The position numbers were made by a program, and so were the translations under genes. Below are positions 34,955-44,488 of a stretch of 64,000 nt of DNA, piece by piece. Source of the DNA: Unio delphinus. Taxonomy: Eukaryota; Mollusca; Bivalvia; Unionida; Unionidae. Within the stretch, counting starts at the first letter, position 1, and each line of letters starts with the position of its first letter. The notes beneath the pieces were generated by a model. It did no database searches. It had not been told where the DNA came from and was given only the letters and a program-made list of their open reading frames with translations. The stretch spans positions 250,501 through 314,500 of the forward strand of contig JAQISU010000345.1 of assembly GCA_029339505.1 (NCBI GenBank), given 5' to 3'.

Positions 34955-36379
34955 TTACAGATTTTCCACTGGTGCATCAACAAGTCTCATTCGTCCGCCA
35001 ACCCCTTCTAACAACATTGATTTGTCGCTGAGAATGACAGCAACCGCTCTATAATTAACACCACCAGGAGCTATAAGAGCCCTAAAATGTATGTCAACAA
35101 CGGATTGTCTCATTAAATCAAGATGTTCCAGCGAAAAGTAATAAATCGGATACAATTTCTTAAAATCGAGTTGCGATATTTGTAAACCAGTATCAACGTT
35201 TTGATCACGACCCATATATGACAGCATCCGATGATATACACGTGCTATATGATTTTCTGTGTAATTAAGTTGTATATCCTCGGTTGGTTCTTGTTGTCCG
35301 TTTATTCTCAGCGAGACTTCTCTAACACCTAACTGATCAAATATCATATGGCTGCGTTGTTGATTACCAACTCGCTCATTATTCTGTAACGCTATAAATA
35401 TATGACGTGGAGCTGAAACGCCTTGTTTTGATGCCAGGTGCCATGTGAATATATCATCGACATTATCCTGTTTGACATCAGTCGTTGTTGTTAGCCAACT
35501 TAGCAATGATTTGCCACCTGTTTCCATAAATGAGAGTAGCCGCTCTTCTCTGGTAATTGATGGGGTCATTACTGGCATCCACAATACCAATTTAGTTATT
35601 TTAACTTTACCCTCAGCGGCACCAGTACGCCAAATTGCATCGTTGTCATTGCCTTTTCGCACTAACGCGATTGTGTGTTTGGCTCCATAGATGACTTTTC
35701 TGACATTTCTGCAGAATTCAAATATGTGATGGAGTGGAATTGCACACGAAAACTTTTTCTCTTCTCCTTCCAATGCTAATTTTCGTGTTGCAAACCCTAG
35801 ATTGAAATTACCATTAACACCTCCAAGAATATCAAACGCAGCTCCGGGTCTAGCTCGACGTTCTGGATTAGTTGCTTCTCGTTGATTATCAACTGAAGTG
35901 TCTTGCGGTGTTAACACTTTAATGTATTGAAGGTGGTCAGCGTTATCAGTAGTATCCTTTGCAAACATCATAGACGGACCAGCCGATCTTGTATAATCAT
36001 CGGAATATCTCGCTAGTCCGATTATTGTTGTTGCAACATCAACCTCGCGTTCTATTGATTCAATTTCTTTTCCATCAATGAGATATCTTGCACTTTCAAA
36101 TAACGCCATTATGCCATTGTTGACGAACCCAACTCGGATATTTGGGTCATCTGCATATGGGGTATCATCTGCAACATTTGTTACGAGTTTTCCTTCGATT
36201 TCGATAAATGCTTCACATGGTAAAAAGTATTTACTGGTATCTTGAACTTGAAGTTCAATTCGCGATCGTAGGTCGGGATGTATTGCATGATAGGAATAGT
36301 ATTGATAATCGCGGACGGAATCATCTTTGCGCACTGGGGCTTCCATATCAAACGCGGGATCAGCTGTTCGTTTAAACAT
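34955..36379 (-). CDS. Major capsid protein (element D)
   Basis: The protein has 474 aa, intact. The variable segment (DTTDNADHLQYIKVLTPQDT and on to RPGAAFDILGGVNGN) is almost the same as in E although the rest of the E protein is A-like. The upstream conserved 27-bp leader of the other elements is absent. The C-terminal LYPIYYFSLEHLD block is conserved. Confidence 0.8.
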   Translation of the reverse strand: MFKRTADPAFDMEAPVRKDDSVRDYQYYSYHAIHPDLRSRIELQVQDTSKYFLPCEAFIEIEGKLVTNVADDTPYADDPNIRVGFVNNGIMALFESARYLIDGKEIESIEREVDVATTIIGLARYSDDYTRSAGPSMMFAKDTTDNADHLQYIKVLTPQDTSVDNQREATNPERRARPGAAFDILGGVNGNFNLGFATRKLALEGEEKKFSCAIPLHHIFEFCRNVRKVIYGAKHTIALVRKGNDNDAIWRTGAAEGKVKITKLVLWMPVMTPSITREERLLSFMETGGKSLLSWLTTTTDVKQDNVDDIFTWHLASKQGVSAPRHIFIALQNNERVGNQQRSHMIFDQLGVREVSLRINGQQEPTEDIQLNYTENHIARVYHRMLSYMGRDQNVDTGLQISQLDFKKLYPIYYFSLEHLDLMRQSVVDIHFRALIAPGGVNYRAVAVILSDKSMLLEGVGGRMRLVDAPVENL

Positions 36380-36384
36380 TTATA

Positions 36385-36472
36385 ACATTACTAGCGTTTT
36401 CAATTGGTGAATTGCAAAGCAATTTCATCTTTGTAATCATCGTCGTTGAAAATTCTTCGAATTTCTTTTTAG
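36385..36472. repeat. Mini-palindrome cluster between MCP and amphipathic protein genes (element D)
   Basis: ACTAGCGTTTTC, GAATTGC-AAA-GCAATTTC and GAAAATTC-TTC-GAATTTC occur in about 85 bp. The last one overlaps the coding end of the amphipathic protein. Confidence 0.65.
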
Positions 36473-36919
36473 TTTCAAACCACTTCCTGCTATCGCGTTC
36501 ATGATAGCGCTATCTGTTACTGGCGAAGCTGTCAATTGTGACGAAGTCAATTGCGCTAGTTTTTCTTCCACTGCGTTATTTATTACTTTCCTGATTTTTG
36601 CAGGCATCACTGTAGTTGATGGCAGCAAAATCGGAGATTTCGTTGGTTTCTTTCGCACCAATGATGCTATTTTATCTTTCGCGGCAGAAAATGCCTTTCC
36701 AGCAAGATTTCCAACGAAATTGATTCCCTTATCACGAATGATATCAATGGCTTTCATTAATAATTGTTTAGCTAACGGCGCCACCTTGGGAGCCATTCTT
36801 GTAAATAACCCCGCAATGGTATTGCCGAAACCATCTCCGTACCACGCGCGATAAACAGGCAGTCGTGAGTTCACCACGTAGACGCTTACGGGTTTATCAT
36901 GGTTATAGTGTATAATCAT
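36437..36919 (-). CDS. Small basic amphipathic protein, pVI-like candidate (element D)
   Basis: The protein has 160 aa: MIIHYNHDKPVSVYVVNSRL start, amphipathic Ala/Lys region, VRKKPTKSP, then AIAGSGLKLKRNSKNFQRR. The C-terminal extension partly encoded by the GAATTC palindrome makes it longer than in A. The AGSG motif is conserved in A-D. Confidence 0.65.
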   Translation of the reverse strand: MIIHYNHDKPVSVYVVNSRLPVYRAWYGDGFGNTIAGLFTRMAPKVAPLAKQLLMKAIDIIRDKGINFVGNLAGKAFSAAKDKIASLVRKKPTKSPILLPSTTVMPAKIRKVINNAVEEKLAQLTSSQLTASPVTDSAIMNAIAGSGLKLKRNSKNFQRR

Positions 36920-36953
36920 CTTGTTATAAAACTAGTAGTTTTTCAATTAGTGA

Positions 36954-37973
36954 TCAATCGCTTACATTCATTGGATTTTCATCATCAATGACGTTGTCAT
37001 CAATGACGTTGTCATCGTTGTGATTTTCAACTAATTCAGCAATGAGTTCTCGATATACATTAATGTCCATGATACCACCAGCAAATAATCGTCTACAGAT
37101 ATCAGCTGCTTCATTAATTACTTCCGGTGAGTTATTTCCGGCTCGTTTCCCTCCGATGAGAACCTCTAACCGTGATATATCACTGAGAATGTTACCAGGG
37201 CATGTCACGGTAGAGTCAAAGACATCCTTTGGATTTTTAATCGAATATCCTTTTCCGCTTGTTTTCTTAGAACCGGCTTCTGCTTTTATGTCTATTTGTT
37301 CCGGGATTGGATTCTCCATATAAGGTGGTGGTTGTAGACCGCCTTTAACCACAGCTAGAAAGTTATTATAACCAGGGTGCTGCAACGCTGGGATTTTATC
37401 CCCGCCGTGTTTCGCTAAATATATTTTTGATGCCCAAGTGTCTTTGCTTTTTATAAAACTTTTAAACTCGTCCTTTAAAAAATTCTCTCTTATACCCTTT
37501 GGAAAATTTTCTCTAGCAAAATCAGCTAATTCGTAATCCGTACCGAGTTTTTCAATTCTATTTAATGCTGCGATTGTAAATTTACTTTCAGGTGAATAGT
37601 CTCTTCCTGCAGCTGCACCTTCGCGTTCTTCAATTTCGCGTTGAGCTTTTATATCACTGGATAACTGTTGTATCCCTGCGCGTGTTTGTCCGGTCTCTGC
37701 TGATATCTTTTCAAGCACACCAAGAACAGGCACTTCTCGTCGCTTGCCTTCCTTAGGAATATCTCCGTATATTGCTCGTTCAGTTGCTGTTTTCACATCT
37801 TTGGTCGCACTTGTTATCGGAGTAAACAGTTGTTCACTTGACACAGAAAAGTCAGTCTGCGCTTGTTGTCGTTGTTGAAGTTTCTCGCGAAGTCTGTCTC
37901 GAACCGGTATAAACTTTTTAATTGCTGCTAGCCGCTCTCGGGCTAATCTAGTTGTAAGCGATTCACCTACCAT
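36954..37973 (-). CDS. MVNEAL-family protein, diverged start MVGESL (element D)
   Basis: The protein has 339 aa. N-terminus MVGESLTTRLARERLAAIKK and the C-terminal block (ISRLEVLIGGKRAGNNSPEV) are conserved. The middle shares TDFSVSSEQLFTPITSATKD with element B. The tail holds a duplicated DDNVIDDNVIDD. Intact, unknown function. Confidence 0.7.
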   Translation of the reverse strand: MVGESLTTRLARERLAAIKKFIPVRDRLREKLQQRQQAQTDFSVSSEQLFTPITSATKDVKTATERAIYGDIPKEGKRREVPVLGVLEKISAETGQTRAGIQQLSSDIKAQREIEEREGAAAGRDYSPESKFTIAALNRIEKLGTDYELADFARENFPKGIRENFLKDEFKSFIKSKDTWASKIYLAKHGGDKIPALQHPGYNNFLAVVKGGLQPPPYMENPIPEQIDIKAEAGSKKTSGKGYSIKNPKDVFDSTVTCPGNILSDISRLEVLIGGKRAGNNSPEVINEAADICRRLFAGGIMDINVYRELIAELVENHNDDNVIDDNVIDDENPMNVSD

Positions 37974-38054
37974 ATATTGTTTGTGAACTGAATTTTCAAA
38001 TGTAAAACTATCACAATTAAAAGCTTAGTTATTAAATAACTTAGTTATTAAATA

Positions 38055-38333
38055 ATGTACCATCAAGCTAACGTATTCATCTTCGACAGGGTTAAACTGT
38101 ACGACGCTATCCGCGAGTGTTTCAGAAATAACATCGCTGGGGATTTCAGAATTGTAATATCTGAGAATGGCGATGAACGATTTGTGTTAACGACGCGGCA
38201 ACAAGAACAACTACGTGAAAATGGAGGCGTCGCGGTGATTACTTGCTACTACAACCAGATCATCCATTATGCACATAACTGCATGAGCAAGTCCAGACTG
38301 ATGAGTATCCTTTCAGGAGAAAATCCTATGTGA
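38055..38333 (+). CDS. 92-aa ORF found only in element D
   Basis: It starts MYHQANVFIFDRVKLYDAI, and contains FRIVISENGDERFVLTTRQQ and VAVITCYYNQIIHYAHNCMS. Good codon composition and a length of 92 codons make it a credible gene, but no homologue is visible in A, B, C or E. It is divergent from the MVNEAL-type gene and sits where the others have hairpins. I do not recognise it. Confidence 0.45.
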   Translation: MYHQANVFIFDRVKLYDAIRECFRNNIAGDFRIVISENGDERFVLTTRQQEQLRENGGVAVITCYYNQIIHYAHNCMSKSRLMSILSGENPM

Positions 38334-38436
38334 CAAGTGTAACACTTGTAACAAAAAACGCTAAAAAAAAAAATAAAATAAATTATTTAAATTATTTACG
38401 AAAGCCTATTATTTTTTTTTGGTAACACCCACGTGG

Positions 38437-38793
38437 TTAAGATACTGGTTTTTCCTCGTTTAACATTTTTCTAAGATCACGAACTTTAGAACCAATTTCA
38501 GCTCGTTTTTGATATTCTTGGCCGAGCTTTTGACGTATTGCTTCAACGGTGCTAAATAGCGTTATAAATAAATTAATGTCGTTACCGTACAAACAAGTAT
38601 TGATGGATTTTTGAATTCCTTTCACGAGCCTGTACATCCTAGGTAAAACATAACGACCCTTACTAGACTGATATTCAATATCTTCATATTCCGAGGTAAT
38701 CTTGTCAACGTCGAGACTTTCAGATAATAATACCCCTTTATTATTTAACTTTGAGATTTCAGCAATTATAGCATTTACATCATTGATATCCAT
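38437..38793 (-). CDS. 118-aa-family protein, diverged (element D)
   Basis: Starts MDINDVNAIIAEISKLNN; exactly 118 aa and alignable along its whole length with the A-C family (DIEYQSSKGRYVLPRMYRLV; QEYQKRAEIGSKVRDLRKML). Conservation of length despite divergence supports a functional protein. Confidence 0.7.
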   Translation of the reverse strand: MDINDVNAIIAEISKLNNKGVLLSESLDVDKITSEYEDIEYQSSKGRYVLPRMYRLVKGIQKSINTCLYGNDINLFITLFSTVEAIRQKLGQEYQKRAEIGSKVRDLRKMLNEEKPVS

Positions 38794-38879
38794 TATTTAT
38801 ATTTATTTATAAATAAATTTATTTATAAATATAGTATACTGTATCTCTAATTATTAAAAAAAAAAAAATAACACTGAAA

Positions 38880-39045
38880 CGACAACACATCTTTGGAACT
38901 CCTTGGGTGCCTTCGCATCCAAGTAAGCCCAAGGGGACCCGAAACATACATCTCCGGCGGGAGGCCTAAGGTGGCAAACGCCATCTTAGACCGCCCAGAA
39001 GATATGCTTGGGGTAACGTCACAACATGGACGGCACAATGCCATA
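38880..39045. other. GC-richer structured non-coding patch (element D)
   Basis: Hairpins CTTGGG ... GCCCAAG and TAAGGTGGC-AAAC-GCCATCTTA (near 38968-38990) lie in a stretch much richer in G+C than its surroundings. No ORF is supported. It could be a structured RNA or a foreign insertion; nothing similar was seen in the other elements. Confidence 0.35.
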
Positions 39046-39158
39046 TATTTCCACTCGAGTGTTGTGGCAAATTTTAGGCATAACATGTACTTAATTAACT
39101 TAATTAAGGATGGATTATAATTCAATGGAACAATGATGGTAATGATGTGGGCGTGGTA

Positions 39159-39290
39159 AACCAAACCAACATGGCAACCCATGAAATCGAATTCATGGTT
39201 GCATGAGTTAGAAAAAACACCAACCCACGCTACCGAGAATGCGATAGCATGGGTTGCCATGTTGGTTTGGCTGAGGGGGACCGCCCCCCT
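39159..39290 (-). repeat. Long inverted repeat with nested hairpins (element D)
   Basis: CCAAACCAACATGGCAACCC with ATG (39163-39185 region) is perfectly complementary to the copy at about 39248-39270, giving a 23-bp stem. The loop holds the CAACCCAYGCTA and GGTAGCGTGGG-type hairpin that is also present in element A (2459-2600). It lies immediately downstream of the small-RNA locus. Confidence 0.65.
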
Positions 39291-39305
39291 CCCCTCAATT
39301 AATAG

Positions 39306-39420
39306 AAAAAAAATCTTCCGTTTCGCCATCAAATAATGTATCTGCTATGGGGACCGAACACGTAGTTGATAGATCTATGTTTACAAGACAAACACGATAC
39401 CATTACACCACGGAATAGTC
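39306..39420 (-). ncRNA. Candidate RNA polymerase III small RNA (element D)
   Basis: A box TGGTGTAATGG at 39400-39410, B box GTTCGGTCCCC at 39349-39359, a weak CAGATA/TATTTG hairpin, and a terminator of eight T (minus strand) at 39306-39313. The anticodon-like loop is CTTGTAA as in A. Same place and orientation relative to neighbouring genes as the A locus, although the sequence between boxes has diverged. See 2324-2447 for alternatives. Confidence 0.5.
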
Positions 39421-39429
39421 ATACAGAAT

Positions 39430-39984
39430 AGAGATTTTTTAATATATATATCTTCTGATATACTTATCAATAAGAGATTTTTAAAATAGACAATTTTACT
39501 GTATATCCACATCGTATTTAGAAATATAAAATACTAAGTACACAAAAAAAATTAATTTAACTGTTTGTAAATATCAATCACGCATGCCTGCGTCAGTGAA
39601 ATACCGATCATACAGGGTGGGAAACAGAAGTACGTTTGTACTGAAGGTCACATGAATACCGATCAATATATAGAGGAGGGAAGACATGTATACTTAACAA
39701 TAAGAGAGTTTTCATTATATTTATCAAATGCATACAGAAAAAAGGAAAATAAAATACTTTTACACACAGAAAAATACAACTCGCACATAGTGATTTTAAC
39801 CACACCCACCCACCTACTCAATGAATGGAAAACACTAGTGTTTCATACTCGTTCTGGCTGAGCGAACATAGGTAATGCGTTAGATTATAAAGAATTTTTG
39901 TACTGAAAGAACGTAGTTAACTGTCTGCTTTACTGCTAGTCCACCCCCCCCCCACACATGAGATATGTAGATAAATAAAAATAA
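39430..39984. other. AT-rich spacer (element D)
   Basis: No supported gene. It contains AT-rich simple sequence, a C run at 39943-39952 and an unconserved 69-codon open frame (39652-39861) without recognisable features. It probably represents decayed space next to the HNH remnant. Confidence 0.4.
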
Positions 39985-40268
39985 TAATGCAGTTTTAGCC
40001 CACAAGCAACGGCTTGAAGATTCCCAAGACAATTATCAGTCTTCACGCCATTTATATGATCAATCACAAGGCCGTCTTCGATTTATCCGTAAAATGCTTC
40101 ATAGATGGCTCTGTGACAGAGATAATTCTTCCTCCCAGCTGAAAACATCAAATACCCCATATTATTCAGATATCCAACCGGTTCTTTGAGTCTGCGGTGC
40201 CTGACAACACCATCACTAGAGGCTTCGTAATTAGCAAGCACTGGGTGAGGTCTGAAATCTTGGCTCAT
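39985..40268 (-). pseudogene. HNH homing-type endonuclease remnant (element D)
   Basis: The NUMOD4-like start (YEASSDGVVRHRRLKE) is open for 61 codons, then a TAA (about 40083-40085) interrupts. The HNH core (VIDHINGVKTDNCLGNLQAV) follows in the same frame and then the gene fades out. The C-terminal NUMOD1-like part is lost. Confidence 0.75.
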
Positions 40269-40281
40269 TTGTATAATAATA

Positions 40282-40608
40282 CTACTTGTCTAATTTATTA
40301 TCTGCTTTAATTATAAATCTCTGGATATAATCTTGAGGGGTTTTGATGACTTTGTCCTTGATTTTATCAAGGATGACGGAGTCATTGATTCGTTTGTCAT
40401 AGTAGCGTTTTAGTTCCCTGTATCGTTTACCCCCACAAGCAAGGCATAATTGCGATTTTCCTCTAACACCCGCCCCACATTGGAGGCATGGGAGAGGGCA
40501 TTTTGAACCGTTTCTCACGCTTTGCATATGATACCCACAGAATTCATTTCTGCATGATTTGTTACACGGGGTTGTAGATCCAATCATTAGCCACTTGCAG
40601 TGATTCAT
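40282..40608 (-). CDS. Cys-rich putative zinc-binding protein (element D)
   Basis: The protein has 108 aa starting at MNHCKWLMIGSTTPCNKSCR; the upstream Met of A-C is not present, which points to MNHC as the true start of the family. Both Cys clusters are kept (CNKSCRNEFCGYH; CLQC ... CLAC). Shorter acidic tail. Confidence 0.7.
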   Translation of the reverse strand: MNHCKWLMIGSTTPCNKSCRNEFCGYHMQSVRNGSKCPLPCLQCGAGVRGKSQLCLACGGKRYRELKRYYDKRINDSVILDKIKDKVIKTPQDYIQRFIIKADNKLDK

Positions 40609-40650
40609 TATACTATATTTTTCTATTTAAATACTTGTTTTAATTATAAC

Positions 40651-43600
40651 ATGGAGGAATTCAACAGATTATCGAAAATTAAGCCTTGGAGAAATACTAA
40701 ATTCATTGATTATACCATGAAAGAATTCCAAAGATTATCCAAAATTAAGCCTTGGAGAAATACTAAATTCAATCTCGATGAGGAGTTCCAAAGATTATCG
40801 AAAATTAAGCCTTGAAGAAATACTAAATTCAATCTCGATAGAGTCTCTGATACACCAAAACGTCTAATCGATGATAGAACTATACTCGGTAAAATCAGGG
40901 AGTGTTTTAATGAATTCTACCGAGACGGTGCAGCATACTGTTGGTCGACATTTCGAATTATTGATGAAGATGTCAATGTACCCATCATCGATGCTACTAT
41001 GAACGATAAAAGAGCAGCTGAGATAATTTCACACCTTGGTGTAAAATCCAAGAAATTTTCATCCAAAGGATTTCAAGCAAAGCAATTTCCGTCCAAAGGG
41101 GAAATTCAAAGATGGAAATCCAAAGGTGGAAATCCAAAGGATTTCAAGCAAAGCAATTCCAATCAGAAGTATTTTTTCAGAATAAAATTCATTATCGAAG
41201 TCGAAGGCAAATGGATTATTAGGGATAAACTTGAACCAATCCTCAAGGATAAAAAAACTGTCATTGTAAGTAGAGATTCCAAACCAGGAATTCTAACTGG
41301 AATCGACAAACCATACTACGAGAGATCTTATCCTGTAACAGTAATCGTTTATGGAATATACCCGCTAAATGATAAACCTGATATTACAAAACTAGCTCCT
41401 ATGAAATATCCACCTTTGACTTCGTCAAGGCTCAATTGTGTAGCAACACGGGTAATGGAACACTTCACAAATGCATCCCGAGGAAATAAACTAACTGATC
41501 TGCGACGTAGAAAAATAACCGAATGGGAACTGACAGTGAAACAGCACGGTGCAAAGATTTCTGATATAGCTAAATTAGAAGCATCATTAAAATTCCCAAT
41601 ATCAGTAACAACAATAACCGGAGAAGTATTATACGAACCGAAATATCAATCGCGAGGGGCTCCAATACAAATTATTGATCATAACGAACACGCGTGGACA
41701 CCTGCAGTAACAATATTTCCACGAGATAGAACCGTGAGATATATCCCCCGGAAATTTTCCGGGGAATTTTCCGGGGATGTTTTCTATGAAGAGAAATTAT
41801 TTGATGCTATTCACGCGTTGTGTAAAGATGATCCTGTGTCAGTGTGGTTACTTAGTAGTGCTGGTTCCGAATCAGGATTTGATCAATTTGTAAGACCAAA
41901 TGGTGAATTATATCGCGTTGAAGAATTAGATAACAGAATGAGAAAAATCGCTAATGATTTTTCACCGGAGAGTTTCCATGAAAAACTACTCACGGATAGT
42001 TTTACTATTCCATCAGTGGTAGCTCACTTCGCAAGAGAAAAAAACTCATGGCGTCCAACACGAAGTGATTTTATCGAGGACGTTAAATTGAGTTGCATCG
42101 AATTTGGTCATGGAGGACTGTGGAATACAAAATACCATCGTGGCGGTATGATTTCAATTGATATATCCGCGTGTTATCCTGGAAGTTTTCTCGGGTATGG
42201 AGAATGTAGTAACTATTTTAAACGATTTGGACACCCCACGCATGAAATGACTCGTGTTGCGATTAATGGGCCATTACCTGATTTTGATTTAACCGGATTC
42301 GCTCGTGTGATATCATTTGAACTCGCTACAGGGTTACATCCGTGTAGTTATGTTTGGCTTGGTAGACATATATCTGAAAAGGCCTGGATGCCAATAGTGT
42401 TACTACGATATATGATTGATTGTGGCATGCTGATATCGTTGATTGTTTCCGAAGCTATTATATGCTATCGAGCTCAGAAAGAAGTTTGGCTACCACAACC
42501 CGATCTAGATCGTATAATTAGCGAACTGCGAAAACAGTTTCCAGATGGAAATTCGAAGAATTTCAATGAAGAAGAAATCATGAATTTGTCTAAGAAGTTA
42601 TTTGAAATTAAAAAAGAACAAGCAAAGGATTTTGGACGAAGAATAATCGGTAAATTTACCCAGGGTGGAAGATACGACAATGCAAAATTTTCCTCGCGGT
42701 TGATCATAGACGTCGCTGAATACGATTTTCTTGTAACGGATTTAACGAAACAGGGAAAACTTGTATCCCGTAAGGATGCTTTTCTATCCAATGGTGAGAA
42801 ATTGGGTACGGTTGTTACCTACTGTGATGGATATAATTCCCAGTACACACATTTGAGAAGTTCTATGCTAGCTTATGCTTCTATCAATTTATTTTCGATG
42901 ATAAATAGATTTCCTAATACCGCGGTTAGAGTAGCAACTGATTCGATGTATATACACAATAAATACAAATCAGATGTAGCTAAATTCACATCCCAAGAGG
43001 AAGCGTGGGGATGTTGGAGATTTAAAGAGGAGACGCTACATGAGTATTGTGAATCCGCAGACGTTACCATGGATGAAAAGTACTTAAAATGTGATGAGAT
43101 TCAATCAGAATTTTCTAATGCACCACCGGTATCTGATCCAATATGTAGATACAAGACAGTTTATTTAAACGGTTGTGGTGGGTCAGGAAAGACAACTCGT
43201 GCAATTGAATTATATCATCGTGGAAACGCTAGCGTTTCTAACATGATTGTGTTAACACCGACTCACAGACTCGCCAGAGAGATGATACAACGAGGGGTAA
43301 ATGCCTGTACTTATCACAGTTTCTTTCGATGGAAGGGTGATAAATGGACTCCTGAGCGTATGGGTGATAAATTCATTCCTGAAATCATAATTTGGGATGA
43401 AATATGCACAGTGTCATTAGATGTATTACAAACATTTCTCGAATGGTTGTTAAACAAAAACACAAAAGTCGTTATGTGCGGGGATCACGGCCAACCTCCA
43501 CCATTTGTTGGCGGATCCCCACATGAATGGCTAAAGGGTTTTGTAGACTACTATGAAGAAATTACCACTGATTATAGATCACTTGATGAACAATTACGCG

Positions 43601-44259
43601 AGTTCAAAGCACTGATTAGATTACAGCCGGATAAAATCCAATGCGAAATAGCGCGTGAAATAATTTCAGAAACTTCCATGAATGATTTTTGGGGAGCGTG
43701 GAGACCAACCGATTTGATAATTGCAAGTAGAAAAATAGTCAGAGACACACTTCAGATGAAGTTATTTGAAACGCATAAAGAAAAATTTGCAACACTTCCA
43801 GTACCGTTGTGTTATAGGCCTTCGGATACACGAAAGCAGAATATAGAAGTTGATATTCCAGGGAAGAGTGAAAAGCAGATTCTCGTGTTAAATGATATTG
43901 TGCTGGTTGATATCAGCGTCGTCGAAAATGCATTGCGTGCTAATAAATCCCCATGGACGCTAGGATACGCAGCGACGATACATTCTTCACAAGGATTAAT
44001 TATATCGGATACAATTGTTTGGATGGTAGATAATCGCATCGAATGGTCGAATTTAGTCTATCTCGCAGTATCCAGAGTACGAAGAATAAATCAGCTTCAA
44101 AGAATTGTCGTCATGACAGAGTCAGGTGGCGATGATGAAATCATTGGTGGCGATGATGACACCACAATGGATGATGCAAGCATCGTTGATGTTAGCATCA
44201 TTAATAAAAAACTCTCCGGTTACAAACAACAAGACAAAAAAAAAACAACGAGAATTTGA
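40651..44259 (+). pseudogene. DNA polymerase B - SF1 helicase with one nonsense codon (element D)
   Basis: Three short EFQRLSKIKPW-type units open the protein. The Trp codon of the third unit is TGA (40813-40815); the frame otherwise stays open to 44259, and an internal Met at 40999 could start a 1086-aa product. Motif A (IDISACYPGSF), motif C (VATDSMYI), Walker A (GCGGSGKTT), Walker B (IWDEIC) and HSSQG are all present. Three stretches made of mini-palindromes are inserted in frame (41043-41160, 42548-42564, 43223-43238). The frame closes at an A10 run before the HNH region. Confidence 0.82.
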
Positions 44260-44488
44260 CATTGATGCTAAATTAATAATTACGCTGAAACAACAACAGA
44301 ATAATCACTGCGCGAGTTGCAATTGTATAATGCGTTGGCAGTATTCGGATAAAGATCCTCGCCAATTTACCGTAGACAGAAAAAATAACAGTCTCGGCAA
44401 TGTCAGAAACAATGTGATGTTGACTTGTCTTGAGTGCAACAGACGCCGGGGTGCCAGCACAATGCCTCTGGCATCGGGTGCTAATTAA
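44245..44488 (+). CDS. HNH domain continuing the polymerase-helicase in another frame (element D)
   Basis: KKQREFDIDAKLIITLKQQQ, then CASCNC, DPRQFTVDRKNN, and a second CxxC pair (CLECN) follow the A10 run at 44236-44245. In C, where the run is A9, the same region is fused in frame to the helicase. No ATG close to the domain start is apparent except inside unrelated upstream frame, so translation needs a frame change or the domain is lost. It overlaps the convergent integrase stop by 8 bp. Confidence 0.65.

Noticed and set aside
39652..39861. 69-codon ORF in the D spacer
   Set aside because: No counterpart in other elements and no recognisable motif; compositionally like the AT-rich surroundings.
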